From assembly GCA_001029295.1 (NCBI GenBank), contig LDXJ01000028.1, forward strand, positions 1-35,716: a stretch of 35,716 nucleotides of DNA, read 5' to 3'. The position numbers and the translations under genes were made by a program. This document shows positions 25,542 to 33,778 of this stretch, in pieces. Within the stretch, counting starts at the first letter, position 1, and each line of letters begins with the position of its first letter. The notes under the pieces are model-generated. The model was not told where the DNA came from and did no database searches. It saw nothing but the letters and a program-made list of their open reading frames with translations. Source of the stretch: Peptococcaceae bacterium CEB3 (GTDB taxonomy: Bacteria > Bacillota > Desulfitobacteriia > Desulfitobacteriales > Desulfitobacteriaceae).

Positions 25542-26468
25542 TTACGCCAGACACTTTTCCCTGGCCATCAGATAAGCCCCATAGGCCGGCTCGGCATCAG
25601 CAACACGAATCTTGGCCCTGGGAGCGGTGCGGTGAACCGTTGTCGTATATTCGTCAATCAGCAATGGGTTAGTGCCTTTAAACATACTGCCAACCAAAGT
25701 GACAGGAACCTCCGGATCTTTGATGCCTAACCGGTGAATAATCCCTCCAGCCATCTCGCCCAGCGTTCTGCCCATGCTGATGAGAATTTCCTGGCACACC
25801 ACGTCCCCCTCCGAAGCTAACTTGAAGACGATGATTGGAATAGCAAAGATTATTTCCTGATCGACCTGTTGACTGCGCACTGTGTCCACAATCTCCGCCA
25901 TTGTCTTTTTACCCAGTAATTTAGGGATTTCTTCTGCTAATAAGGTTTTTTCCGCCGTCTCTTCTTCAGACCTGAAAGCCCAATGCAGAGCATCACGCAG
26001 GAGATCCATGCCCCCTCCCCAGTTCCCCATCTCATAGCTCATACCGCGTAAAATGACTTCCTTACCGTCTTGGGTGCGTCCGGCCGCATTAGCCCCCGTC
26101 CCGCCAACCGTTACGACTCCCCAGTTATCGGGGTTCCCGGCTTTCAGTCCGATCCAGCAGTCATTAACCACCGTGAAAGGAACAGTTCCGAATATCCCTT
26201 GGCATACCTGATTTAGGACCTTAAAATCCTGCTCCAAATCAGCCCCCGCCAATCCCAATAAGACATGGGCAATTTGGTCGGGCACAAGCTCAGCCTCACT
26301 CAGCGCCTGATGGAAAGCTGCTTCGAGCGACCCTTGGGCACCTTCCTTCCCAACCACCTGATAATTGGCAGGGCCGGCAAAACCCGACGCCAATATGTTT
26401 CCTTCTTCGTCCCCAATGAGGCATTGTGTCTTTGTAGCCCCACCGTCAATACCGGCAAAGTACCTCAA
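25542..26468 (-). CDS. BadF/BadG/BcrA/BcrD-type sugar kinase (GlcNAc kinase-like)
   Basis: A 308-residue protein of the ASKHA fold. The phosphate-1 motif is FAGIDGGATKTQCLIGD, phosphate-2 is GVVTVGGTGANAAGR, and the adenosine-type motif is VPVTLVGSMFKGTNPLL. WGGGMDLLRDAL and the motif YEMGNWGGG correspond to the region around the sugar site in N-acetylglucosamine kinases of this family. It probably phosphorylates a (N-acetyl)glucosamine or a glucosaminide at O6. It overlaps the GH4 gene by 4 nt and is the last gene of a three-gene operon. Benzoyl-CoA reductase activase relatives share the fold, but they carry a [4Fe-4S] cysteine pair that is absent here. Confidence 0.85.
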   Translation of the reverse strand: MRYFAGIDGGATKTQCLIGDEEGNILASGFAGPANYQVVGKEGAQGSLEAAFHQALSEAELVPDQIAHVLLGLAGADLEQDFKVLNQVCQGIFGTVPFTVVNDCWIGLKAGNPDNWGVVTVGGTGANAAGRTQDGKEVILRGMSYEMGNWGGGMDLLRDALHWAFRSEEETAEKTLLAEEIPKLLGKKTMAEIVDTVRSQQVDQEIIFAIPIIVFKLASEGDVVCQEILISMGRTLGEMAGGIIHRLGIKDPEVPVTLVGSMFKGTNPLLIDEYTTTVHRTAPRAKIRVADAEPAYGAYLMAREKCLA

Positions 26469-27787
26469 CCTTCTCCCTCCTCCGGAAAAAATAGGGGCAG
26501 ATGTTGTCTGTGTCCCTCCAGCAGATCATTCAGCAATCTTTGCGCCGTTTCCACATCATGAACCAGAGGATTATTCAACAGAGCCATCAGGGCTTTACTG
26601 CGGTCCCCGGTCACAGCAGCCGCTACAGTCAGCTCTTCGTAAGCTTTAACCTGTTGCACCAGACCCCTCACTTGTATTGGCAAAGGTCCATTGGCTAAGG
26701 GAAATGCCCCTTCAGCATTGACCATACAGTTCGTCTCGATGACGCTGTGCGCAGGCAAATCTGTGATTGACCCTCTGTTCAGGGTATTGACAACGTGCAG
26801 CTCGGATCGGTTATTCCAAATGCTATCCATCAAAGAAACGGCTGCTTCAGAATATAATGCCCCGCCGCGTTTGTCCAGTTCCTCCGGCTTTACATCGAGG
26901 TCCTCCCGCTTGTAGAGAGCAAACAAGTTCTTCTCGATTTCCATAACTTCATTGGCCCGGGTGCCAAGACCTTGGCGCACATTTTCCTTCTCTTGGGCCA
27001 ACATCTGTTTTTCAAAATAAAAATAGCGCAGATAAGGGGAAGGAATCACACCCAAAGCATCTAGAAGGCCACCGGCCCAATCAACATTCGGAATGTTTTT
27101 AACCACCTCATCTTTGACGGCCGGAGAATCGAGGATTTGCTTGATAATATTCCGGCCATCCAGGTATATGGCGGTAATAAAGCTCAAATGGTTCAGCCCC
27201 GTAAACCGGCAGTGCAAGCGTGTGGAGTCAACCCCCAACTGCCGCATGACAGCCCTTTCCATATTGATAGGAACATTGCACAACCCTATACATTTGACCT
27301 GGGAATGTGTATGAATCGCCTCAGTTACAATGCCGGACGGATTAGTAAAGTTAATCAACCAGGCATTTGGGCATAATTCCTCAATGTCCCGGCACATCTC
27401 CAAAATAACCGGAATCGTGCGCAGAGCTTTGGCAAAACCACCCGGGCCGGTCGTTTCCTGACCGATCAGGTCATACTTCATCGGAATGCTTTCATCCTTA
27501 GCCCGCGCTTCCAGGCCGCCAACGCGGAACTGGGTGACGACAAAATCAGCCCCAGCCAAGGCTTCCCGCCTGTCTAAAGTAACCCATACGTTAACATCCA
27601 AGCCGGCCTTCCGGTACATCCGTTTGAGCAAATCCCCATTGATCCCGGCTTTTTCCCGTCCGTCCCCGATGTCGGCCAAAACAATTTCTTTGATTGGCAG
27701 GGAAGCGTGCTTTTTGATCAGTCCCTCGGCCAGTTCAGGAGTATAACTGCTGCCTCCGCCAATCACAACCAGTTTAAGATTTCTCAT
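26465..27787 (-). CDS. Glycoside hydrolase family 4, 6-phospho-beta-glucosidase type
   Basis: A 440-residue GH4 enzyme. The NAD-binding glycine loop is [15 protein letters not shown]. Cys170 (GLCNVPIN) and His200 (GLNHLSF) are the usual Mn2+ ligands. [13 protein letters not shown] and VRVGGLEAR-like [13 protein letters not shown] are also typical. GH4 uses NAD+ and Mn2+ in an oxidation-elimination mechanism on 6-phosphoglycosides. The Ser-Ser-Tyr-Thr-Pro start and Asn-Pro-Ser-Gly motif point to the LicH/CelF/ChbF branch. The ATG at 27787 is preferred over a TTG ten codons upstream because the protein then begins at the Rossmann strand. It lies between the deacetylase (23-nt gap) and the kinase (4-nt overlap). 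Confidence 0.92.
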   Translation of the reverse strand: MRNLKLVVIGGGSSYTPELAEGLIKKHASLPIKEIVLADIGDGREKAGINGDLLKRMYRKAGLDVNVWVTLDRREALAGADFVVTQFRVGGLEARAKDESIPMKYDLIGQETTGPGGFAKALRTIPVILEMCRDIEELCPNAWLINFTNPSGIVTEAIHTHSQVKCIGLCNVPINMERAVMRQLGVDSTRLHCRFTGLNHLSFITAIYLDGRNIIKQILDSPAVKDEVVKNIPNVDWAGGLLDALGVIPSPYLRYFYFEKQMLAQEKENVRQGLGTRANEVMEIEKNLFALYKREDLDVKPEELDKRGGALYSEAAVSLMDSIWNNRSELHVVNTLNRGSITDLPAHSVIETNCMVNAEGAFPLANGPLPIQVRGLVQQVKAYEELTVAAAVTGDRSKALMALLNNPLVHDVETAQRLLNDLLEGHRQHLPLFFPEEGEG

Positions 27788-27810
27788 TTCCCTGAAATGC
27801 TCCTTCCGTT

Positions 27811-28566
27811 TTAGCAATGAATCGTGTCTACATTAGCATGCAAATGCAGCGGAGTCAGTACTTTGAAGGCTTCGGCACGGGTGAACCCCCGCCCTTCAGC
27901 CAACTGACGCGCCTTAAAGTCGAAATACATCTTAAACCTTTCCAGATCTGCGCCGGCAAATTGACTTTGATGGGCGCCAACTGAGTCAAGTTTAAGTTCC
28001 CAAGTATCATCGACATTGATAAATGTGTTAGGGTAAGCCGTATTATATAAGGCAATCCCCTGCACATTCCACTGTTTGGCCGGTTCCGGATCATTATAAG
28101 AGTGGAAATAAGGAAACACGCTGAATACACAGGCCTCCACCGCAGCCATTCCCACTTTGCGGTGATCCGGATGGGCTTCATACGGCAGGAACGGGTCCAC
28201 AGTCAGCACCATATCCGGCTCCACTTCTCTGATAACTCCGGCAATCCTGCCGGCTAACTCCTGTTCGTTTGGATAAGAGCCATCAACCAGTCCAAGAAAG
28301 ATATGTCTTCCGACACCTAGAATCTGCGCGGCCGCCTCCGCTTCCTTCCGGCGCAGAGCTGCCACATCTTCGCGTTTAACCCGGGCCTCCAATGTGCCCA
28401 TACTCCCGTCCGTTATGGTAAGATAGGTAACATCGCATCCAAACTTGACCAGCTTAGCAATGGTTCCCCCTGCGCCTACCTCATTGTCATCAGGGTGCGG
28501 CTGTATGCACAAAAGTTTCTTGCATTTTTCCAACTCGGGAATTGGCAGAAAGTCACTTAATTCCAT
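27811..28566 (-). CDS. PIG-L/LmbE-family N-deacetylase
   Basis: A 251-residue zinc-dependent deacetylase. The metal-binding motif is PHPDDNEVGAGG (His24, Asp27), and the second site is EAHPDHRKVG (about residues 128-137). The family removes N-acetyl groups from glucosamine-containing sugars, as in GlcNAc-PI, mycothiol and bacillithiol precursors and chito-oligosaccharides. ATG 28566, with GGAGGGG 5 nt upstream, is chosen over an extension beginning at 28644 that runs through the predicted leader. It is first in the operon, followed by GH4 and the kinase. The context suggests a disaccharide-deacetylating step before phosphoglycoside cleavage. Confidence 0.9.
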   Translation of the reverse strand: MELSDFLPIPELEKCKKLLCIQPHPDDNEVGAGGTIAKLVKFGCDVTYLTITDGSMGTLEARVKREDVAALRRKEAEAAAQILGVGRHIFLGLVDGSYPNEQELAGRIAGVIREVEPDMVLTVDPFLPYEAHPDHRKVGMAAVEACVFSVFPYFHSYNDPEPAKQWNVQGIALYNTAYPNTFINVDDTWELKLDSVGAHQSQFAGADLERFKMYFDFKARQLAEGRGFTRAEAFKVLTPLHLHANVDTIHC

Positions 28567-28648
28567 ATAGACCCCTCCTCTTCTCGGACTCCGATTCCAG
28601 GCAATGATCCGTGAGCATATGTATGCCTGACCCATCGTTCCCACCCAA

Positions 28649-28691
28649 ATCTTAGCACACGAACACTATTCAGTCAATTAAAACGCTTTAA
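28649..28691 (-). promoter_or_regulatory. Promoter and LacI-type operator of the deacetylase operon
   Basis: On the minus strand TTGACT (28672-28677) and TAAGAT (28649-28654) are 17 nt apart. Abutting the -35 box upstream is TTAAAACGCTTTAA (28678-28691), a LacI-family operator with perfect TTAAA/TTTAA arms. A repressor there would contact the edge of the promoter and could loop to the second operator about 211 bp away. Confidence 0.7.
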
Positions 28692-28848
28692 CTTTAACCG
28701 GAACAATTCTTCATCCTGCCGTATAATTCTGCGAGGTCGCCGCGGCCTCTACTGAATTATCGATTGAAATTGAAAACAGTTTTAGAGAGATAATTGTTGA
28801 GGGATATCGCTCGAACGAAAGTCCCCACTTATTTTCATTGCTGCACTC

Positions 28849-28904
28849 TTGTGAATTATATGATATTAGTGTAAAATATGAGACAAAATTAAAGCGCTTA
28901 AATT
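28849..28904 (+). promoter_or_regulatory. Promoter and LacI-type operator of the GPH symporter gene
   Basis: TTGTGA (28849-28854) and TAAAAT (28872-28877) are 17 nt apart. AATTAAAGCGCTTAAATT (28887-28904) is a near-perfect palindrome with the AAGCGCTT core, and it covers the predicted start site. It is the obvious target of the LacI-type regulator encoded two kilobases downstream. The rest of the gap (28692-28848) shows nothing recognisable. Confidence 0.75.
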
Positions 28905-28922
28905 ATGGAGGTGTTGTAAGCT

Positions 28923-30275
28923 ATGTCAAGAGGAAAAAACATCCTGTATAGTTCGGGCAACTTTGCGGCTTCCCTGGCCTTGTCAGCCTTTTCAACTTAT
29001 GTGATCTTTTTTTATGTTGATGTTCTCAAGATGCCTGCGGAACTCATTGGACTGGGCATGGCCATCTCCGGTGTCTGGAATGCGATTAACAATCCGCTTT
29101 TTGGCCAGATATCGGATCGTTCGCACTGGAAAACGGGCCGACGAATCCCTTATATCCGTTTTGGTTCACTTCCCTTAGCCTTGACTTTTATACTCGTCTG
29201 GACGCCACCCCTAAAATGGTTGGGACAGAGTACAAATTTAATGTTCGTTTATTTTATGTCTATAGTATTCTTGTTTGACACCTTATATACTATGGTTATA
29301 CTTAACTGGACATCATTGTTCCCCGAGATGTACAAGTCGCAGGAGCAAAGGACTAAAGTATCGGCCATCTGCCAAAGTTTCGGCATTGTGGGCAATATTA
29401 CCGGGATCGCTATACCTCCACTGCTCTACGGCGCCATCGGTTGGCCGGCCATGGGCATCTCCTTTGCCGTACTAACCCTTGTGTCCTTGATCACCAGCCT
29501 TTTCGGCTCTAAAGAAGACTCAACCTATCGTAGTGGTGAAGGCCTTTCGATGTGGGCTGCGATCAAAGCGACCTTTCAAAATAGGGCTTTTCTCACTTAC
29601 GTCTTGGGTGCTATGTTTCTTCAGTTTACATTTGTTATGTTACAAGCCGGCTTCCCTTTTTACGCGAAATATGTCTTACATGTGAGCGGCTTAAAAGTGT
29701 CCGTCATGCTCGGAACAATATTCATTGTCGCCCTCTTTTTTGTGAACATGTGGGCCAAGGTTGCCAATAAGAAAGGTTCGAAATATACCATTATCCTATG
29801 TTCCGTTCTCTACGGACTAGCACTTATTCCTTTTTGGTTTGTCACCGGCTTTGCCGGAGCCGTGATCACCGCTGCCCTGATCGGCTTTGGCTTAGCCGGA
29901 CTCATGATCTTGCTGAATGTCCTGTTATCAGACACGGTTGATGAGGATGAACTCCGCACCGGAGCCCGGCGCGAAGGAATGTACTTTGGGATCAACGGCT
30001 TTATGGTCAGACTGAGCATCTCCTTCCAATCCATCATCATGGGCAGCATCCTGACCATGTCCGGGTACAATGCCAACCTCCCGGTCGAGGCCCAACCCCT
30101 CAGTGCCATCATGGGCATTAAGGCCCTCATTACAATTATCCCGCTTATTTCCCTCATCGGTGCAATAGCCTTCTTTAAAATGTATCCGCTCCATGGACCA
30201 AGACTCCAGGATGTCAAGAAACAGGTAGAACTTCTCCATCAAAACATGAATGATGCCCCTGCAAAAAGTCTGTAA
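28923..30275 (+). CDS. GPH-family (MelB-like) sugar:cation symporter
   Basis: A 450-residue, 12-helix transporter of the glycoside-pentoside-hexuronide family. The N-terminus NILYSSGNFAASLALSAFSTYVIFFYVD and the loop NPLFGQISDRSHWKTGRRIPYI are GPH hallmarks, and DTVDEDELRTGARREGMYFG is the conserved loop of the second half. It imports sugars with Na+ or H+, without phosphorylation. Melibiose, glucuronide and isoprimeverose carriers belong here. GGAGGTG precedes the ATG. It is divergent from the deacetylase-GH4-kinase operon and followed by lacI-type and rpiR-type genes. The likely substrate is a beta-linked disaccharide, possibly an N-acetylglucosaminide, inferred only from the neighbouring enzymes. 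Confidence 0.92.
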   Translation: MSRGKNILYSSGNFAASLALSAFSTYVIFFYVDVLKMPAELIGLGMAISGVWNAINNPLFGQISDRSHWKTGRRIPYIRFGSLPLALTFILVWTPPLKWLGQSTNLMFVYFMSIVFLFDTLYTMVILNWTSLFPEMYKSQEQRTKVSAICQSFGIVGNITGIAIPPLLYGAIGWPAMGISFAVLTLVSLITSLFGSKEDSTYRSGEGLSMWAAIKATFQNRAFLTYVLGAMFLQFTFVMLQAGFPFYAKYVLHVSGLKVSVMLGTIFIVALFFVNMWAKVANKKGSKYTIILCSVLYGLALIPFWFVTGFAGAVITAALIGFGLAGLMILLNVLLSDTVDEDELRTGARREGMYFGINGFMVRLSISFQSIIMGSILTMSGYNANLPVEAQPLSAIMGIKALITIIPLISLIGAIAFFKMYPLHGPRLQDVKKQVELLHQNMNDAPAKSL

Positions 30276-30324
30276 AGCCTAATTGCAGACCCTAGCATGG
30301 GAAGGTATTATTAAGGAGATTCAG

Positions 30325-31338
30325 ATGCCGGTTAACATCTATGACGTGGCAAAAAAAGCCGGGGTATCCGTAGTCACGGTATCACGTGTACTGAATAACT
30401 CTCCCAAAGTGCGTGCAAACAACAGGCAAAAAGTGCTGACTGCCATTGCGGACCTTGATTACCAGCCTAACGCCGTCGCTCAGAGCCTGGCCCGGGGCAG
30501 CACTGGAATGGTGGGCTTGATACTGCCCACTGTATTTGATCCCTTCATGGCTCAGGTTCTGGCCTCAGTTGAAGGGGCTCTGCGCGATAAGGGGATGTTC
30601 TTGGTCACTTCTTTCGCCGCTGACGATCTGCAATTTGGCAAGGCCAATTCGGTGCGTTTATTTCGGGAAAACCGTGTCGACGGGATCTTGATCCTGAGCC
30701 CCCTAAAAAATGACGCATTATTTTTGGAACTAAAAAAGAACAACTTCCCTTTTGTCCTTTTAGACCAACACCATTCGCATATTCAAGCATCATCAGTTAC
30801 TGTAGATAACTACTACGGAGGCTACCAGGCAACAAATAGTTTAATCACCGCCGGAGCCAAACGGATCGGGCACATATTCGGCTCCGGCGTATACGAAAGC
30901 ACCGCCGAGCGGCTGAATGGCTACAAGCAGGCTTTACTTGATCATAATATTGCGGTTGATGAAGCTTTACTGGCCCCCGGAGACTTCACGATCTATTCCG
31001 GATACAAGATAACTAAAGAATGGATCATCAGGGGAATTCTACCGCAAGCCATTTTTGCTGCCGATGACAATACAGCCTTTGGGGTGATTGATGCGGCACG
31101 CAAGTTCCGGATCGCCGTTCCGGAAAAATTGGCAATTATCGGCTATGACGACCACCCATTTGCATCCCTACTCCATCCCGCCCTAAGTACGGTCCGCCAG
31201 CCCACCGAGGAACTTGGACGTCAGGGTGTAGAGCTGTTGTCAAGCCTAATCAGCGGCAAAATTAAAAGGACAACCACCATAATCTTAAAGCCTGAAATTG
31301 TCTTACGGGAGTCCACGCTGAGTATAAATAATTGCTGA
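30325..31338 (+). CDS. LacI-family transcriptional repressor
   Basis: A 337-residue regulator. The N-terminal helix-turn-helix and hinge are NIYDVAKKAGVSVVTVSRVLNNSPKV through NAVAQSLARGSTG. A periplasmic-binding-protein-like domain follows (about 60-335), with GLILPTVFDPF, NRVDGILIL, IFAADDNTAFGVIDAARKF and IIGYDDHPFASLLHPALSTV. ATG 30325 follows AAGGAG by 6 nt; an in-frame ATG-less extension starting near 30283 lacks a site. It lies 49 nt after the symporter gene and probably shares its transcript. Two LacI-type operators in the divergent promoter region upstream of the symporter suggest it represses both directions until a sugar or sugar phosphate binds. Confidence 0.95.
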   Translation: MPVNIYDVAKKAGVSVVTVSRVLNNSPKVRANNRQKVLTAIADLDYQPNAVAQSLARGSTGMVGLILPTVFDPFMAQVLASVEGALRDKGMFLVTSFAADDLQFGKANSVRLFRENRVDGILILSPLKNDALFLELKKNNFPFVLLDQHHSHIQASSVTVDNYYGGYQATNSLITAGAKRIGHIFGSGVYESTAERLNGYKQALLDHNIAVDEALLAPGDFTIYSGYKITKEWIIRGILPQAIFAADDNTAFGVIDAARKFRIAVPEKLAIIGYDDHPFASLLHPALSTVRQPTEELGRQGVELLSSLISGKIKRTTTIILKPEIVLRESTLSINNC

Positions 31339-31394
31339 TTGTTCATCTCCACTCACCTTGAAAGGCTGAAAGCGGCCGAAAATTTTAAGCAGGA

Positions 31395-32462
31395 GTGATT
31401 ACTATCAACTCGCATCCTCAGAACTCACAGCCCCGGAACTCTAATCCCCAGAATCCTAATCCCCAGAACCCTAATCTTCGAGACTCACATCCTCAAAACT
31501 CCAATCATGGAAATTCCCATCCTCAGAACCCGGGTTTCCAAAACTCAAATGTTCCAAACTCAGATTCCGAGAATTTACATAGCCAGCACTCAAATTCCCC
31601 CATTCTTCAGAGGATCCCGCAGTACTACGCCCAAATGAGTTCCGCTCATCAAGCAATCGCCGATGTTATTCTGCAAAGCCCGGAAGAGGCAGCCTTTTAT
31701 AATACCGGCGACCTCGCTCAAAAAGCCGGTGTCAGTGAATCGACTGTCACGCGGTTCGCTGTTTCCATCGGTTATTCAGGCTTTCCTGAACTTTCCCGTC
31801 AACTGCAGGAGATCGTCCGCGCCCGGCTGACGACAGGAGAACGCCTCCGCCTCTCCCGCCTTCCCGAAAATGATGAGCAACGGGCCGTGGCTCAGTTTTT
31901 TGAAGATGATATTCAAAATATCATCTTGACCTTGGAGAGGCTCGATCCGGCAACCTTCGAAAGAACTGTGGACGCGATCCTAAACGCTCGCGCCATCGGT
32001 ATCGTTTGCTCCCGCAGCACCGTTTCCTTGGGGCTCTTCCTGGAATTCTACCTTAACCTGTTCGATAAGAATGTGGCGCTTTTTACCGGTGACCCGCGAA
32101 CCCTTGATCTGTTGAACCGATTCGGTCCCGAAGACTTAGTGCTGGGCATTAGTTTTTCCCGCTATTCCAGCTTTACCATTCGCTGCTTAGAGTTTCTGCA
32201 GAAGAAATCGGTCAGAATCGTGGCCTTGACAGACTATGCATCCTCACCTCTGGTTCCCTATGCCGATGAAGTCCTCTTATCCCCGACGGCTATCCCTTCC
32301 CATATGGATTCTTTTGCCGCTCCTTTAGCCATGATCACCGCCTTGCTGCGTCAAATCGCCCATAGGGTTCCCGCTCAAGTGGCGGACACCTTGCATGTCT
32401 TTGAAGAGACCTGGTCCACCTTTAATGTCTACGCTCCGGCTTTCATCCCACCCAAAACCTAA
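31395..32462 (+). CDS. RpiR-family regulator with N-terminal pentapeptide repeat
   Basis: A 355-residue product. Residues 6-65 are twelve consecutive degenerate pentapeptides of the form (S/P)(H/N)PQN, encoded by a 15-bp tandem repeat (about 31410-31589). From about residue 70 the protein is a normal RpiR regulator: the HTH_6 domain (SSAHQAIADVILQSPEEAAF, then QKAGVSESTVTRFAVSIGYSGF) and a SIS domain (about 195-330, IGIVCSRSTVSLGL, DLVLGISFSRYSSFT) that binds phosphosugars. The start is uncertain. GTG 31395 is the only standard in-frame start before the repeat, but AGGAG overlaps it; ATG 31635 would remove the repeat. It may sense a sugar phosphate made by the neighbouring kinase and GH4 enzyme. 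Confidence 0.85.
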   Translation: MITINSHPQNSQPRNSNPQNPNPQNPNLRDSHPQNSNHGNSHPQNPGFQNSNVPNSDSENLHSQHSNSPILQRIPQYYAQMSSAHQAIADVILQSPEEAAFYNTGDLAQKAGVSESTVTRFAVSIGYSGFPELSRQLQEIVRARLTTGERLRLSRLPENDEQRAVAQFFEDDIQNIILTLERLDPATFERTVDAILNARAIGIVCSRSTVSLGLFLEFYLNLFDKNVALFTGDPRTLDLLNRFGPEDLVLGISFSRYSSFTIRCLEFLQKKSVRIVALTDYASSPLVPYADEVLLSPTAIPSHMDSFAAPLAMITALLRQIAHRVPAQVADTLHVFEETWSTFNVYAPAFIPPKT

Positions 32463-32538
32463 CGGAAGAAAATCCGTCCTCACATTAAGGCAAGACCCGA
32501 ATCTTCCCCTGACTAAAGCCGGTTAAAGGCAGGGGCAT

Positions 32539-32640
32539 GTGCCTAAGTTTTTTGGCCAATGCCCCAAGCGAAAACACCTTAGCCTTGTCATCAATGTCCC
32601 AAGCGGAATGTGCCTAAGCCTTCGGGACAGTACCCCAAGC
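32539..32640. repeat. Three imperfect copies of an about 35-bp repeat
   Basis: GTGCCTAAG or CACCTTAG-type starts and CCCCAAGC or TCCCAAGC ends recur at 35-36 bp spacing; the ends begin at 32562, 32597 and 32633. The array lies between the RpiR stop and a bidirectional terminator. No coding capacity is apparent. Confidence 0.5.
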
Positions 32641-32671
32641 AGAGTCGGCCCCTGCCCCGCAGGACAGACAT

Positions 32672-32714
32672 GAAAGGCAGTTCCCGCTGCGTTCAAAGCC
32701 GGGAACTGCCTTTC
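32672..32714. terminator. Bidirectional terminator between rpiR-type and M29-like genes
   Basis: A perfect 14-bp inverted repeat, GAAAGGCAGTTCCC (32672-32685) and GGGAACTGCCTTTC (32701-32714), lies between the convergent genes. T-rich arms on both strands allow termination from either side, although the U tracts are short. Confidence 0.7.
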
Positions 32715-32749
32715 CTCACGTTCGTGGGCTTGCGGCGGTTTACGGCTCG

Positions 32750-33742
32750 TCAGGCCGGTGTTTCAAACACCACGGCCCCGTCGGTCGCGATCCGCTTACC
32801 ATCCATCGTCACCGTGGGTTTGTAAATTACCATATCCATGTGAATCGGAGAATAAACCGTCCCTCCGTAACTGACGTTGGCCCCGATCGCGACATGAACC
32901 GTCCCCCGCGCCTTTTTCTCCTCTTCGAAGTCCCCGTTGAAAAGGCTCTCAGGATTGAGCCCGATGCCTATTTCGGCAATGTTAGTGGCATTTTCGACTT
33001 CGGCGAAGATTTGGTTGAGTCTGCGGGCGGCGATGGGATCCCCGCTGCAGCTGACCACACGGCCGTCCCGGATGTCCAAACGCACCGGCTGCGGATGGCT
33101 GCCGAGGTAACAGATGGGCCCGTCAACCACCAGAGTGCCATTGACTGTCCCTTCATCCGGGGCCTGGGAAACCTCCCCGTCGGAAAAAGCCATCTGCATG
33201 CCCGGTTTATGGGCTTTTCCGCACTCGACGTAGACCACGTTGGAAATTTGGCCGCTCAACTGAGTCCCCAGCGCCGTGGTAATCTCAATTGTCCGGCTGC
33301 GGCGCCAGAGAGCGGCCAGACGCTCCCCTTCGGCAAAAAGGGCTTCGTAGTCAGCCAAGGCCCCCCCTTGAATCCAATTGACCATGTCGCGCATGACCAT
33401 GGAATTATGTCGAATCTTTCCCGCCTTAAGCAAATCCCAAATCCTGCGGTTATAAATGGAAGCACCGGAGGTTCGGGTAATTCCAATACTGACATCGGCT
33501 CCCTCGTAGGCCTTCTCGATGATCTTGGAAACATTGGTGGATTTGTCACCGGGCCGCCTGCTGGGGGTCATGCAAATAACATACTCAGCCCCCGCGGATT
33601 GCACGGCGGCAGCGAGCGCGTAGACCATTCTCATGTCGGTGGCCGTGTCGCAGACAATAATCACCTCTTCTCCGGCCCGGACTTCCAGTCCTTGTTTGAT
33701 GATGCGTTCCGCTTGAACTGATGCTTCAATAATCTGGCTCAT
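32750..33742 (-). CDS. M29 aminopeptidase / NicX-like metalloenzyme
   Basis: A 330-residue protein of the aminopeptidase T (M29) / 2,5-dihydroxypyridine dioxygenase (NicX) superfamily. The N-terminal part (VRAGEEVIIVCDTATDMRMV) is the nucleotide-fold-like domain. The C-terminal part holds candidate metal ligands: Glu in EVSQAPDEGTVNG, IGIGLNPES, HVAIGANVSYGGTVYSPIHMD with His-x-Asp, and DGKRIATDG. NicX-like dioxygenases and M29 peptidases cannot be told apart by eye. The linked permease suggests uptake and degradation of an amino acid, peptide or N-heterocycle. AAAGGAG lies 6 nt before the ATG. It is the second gene of an operon, 36 nt after the APC permease. Confidence 0.8.
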   Translation of the reverse strand: MSQIIEASVQAERIIKQGLEVRAGEEVIIVCDTATDMRMVYALAAAVQSAGAEYVICMTPSRRPGDKSTNVSKIIEKAYEGADVSIGITRTSGASIYNRRIWDLLKAGKIRHNSMVMRDMVNWIQGGALADYEALFAEGERLAALWRRSRTIEITTALGTQLSGQISNVVYVECGKAHKPGMQMAFSDGEVSQAPDEGTVNGTLVVDGPICYLGSHPQPVRLDIRDGRVVSCSGDPIAARRLNQIFAEVENATNIAEIGIGLNPESLFNGDFEEEKKARGTVHVAIGANVSYGGTVYSPIHMDMVIYKPTVTMDGKRIATDGAVVFETPA

Positions 33743-33778
33743 TTAATGCTCCTTTCCAAATATGTTCACTTTTGCCCC

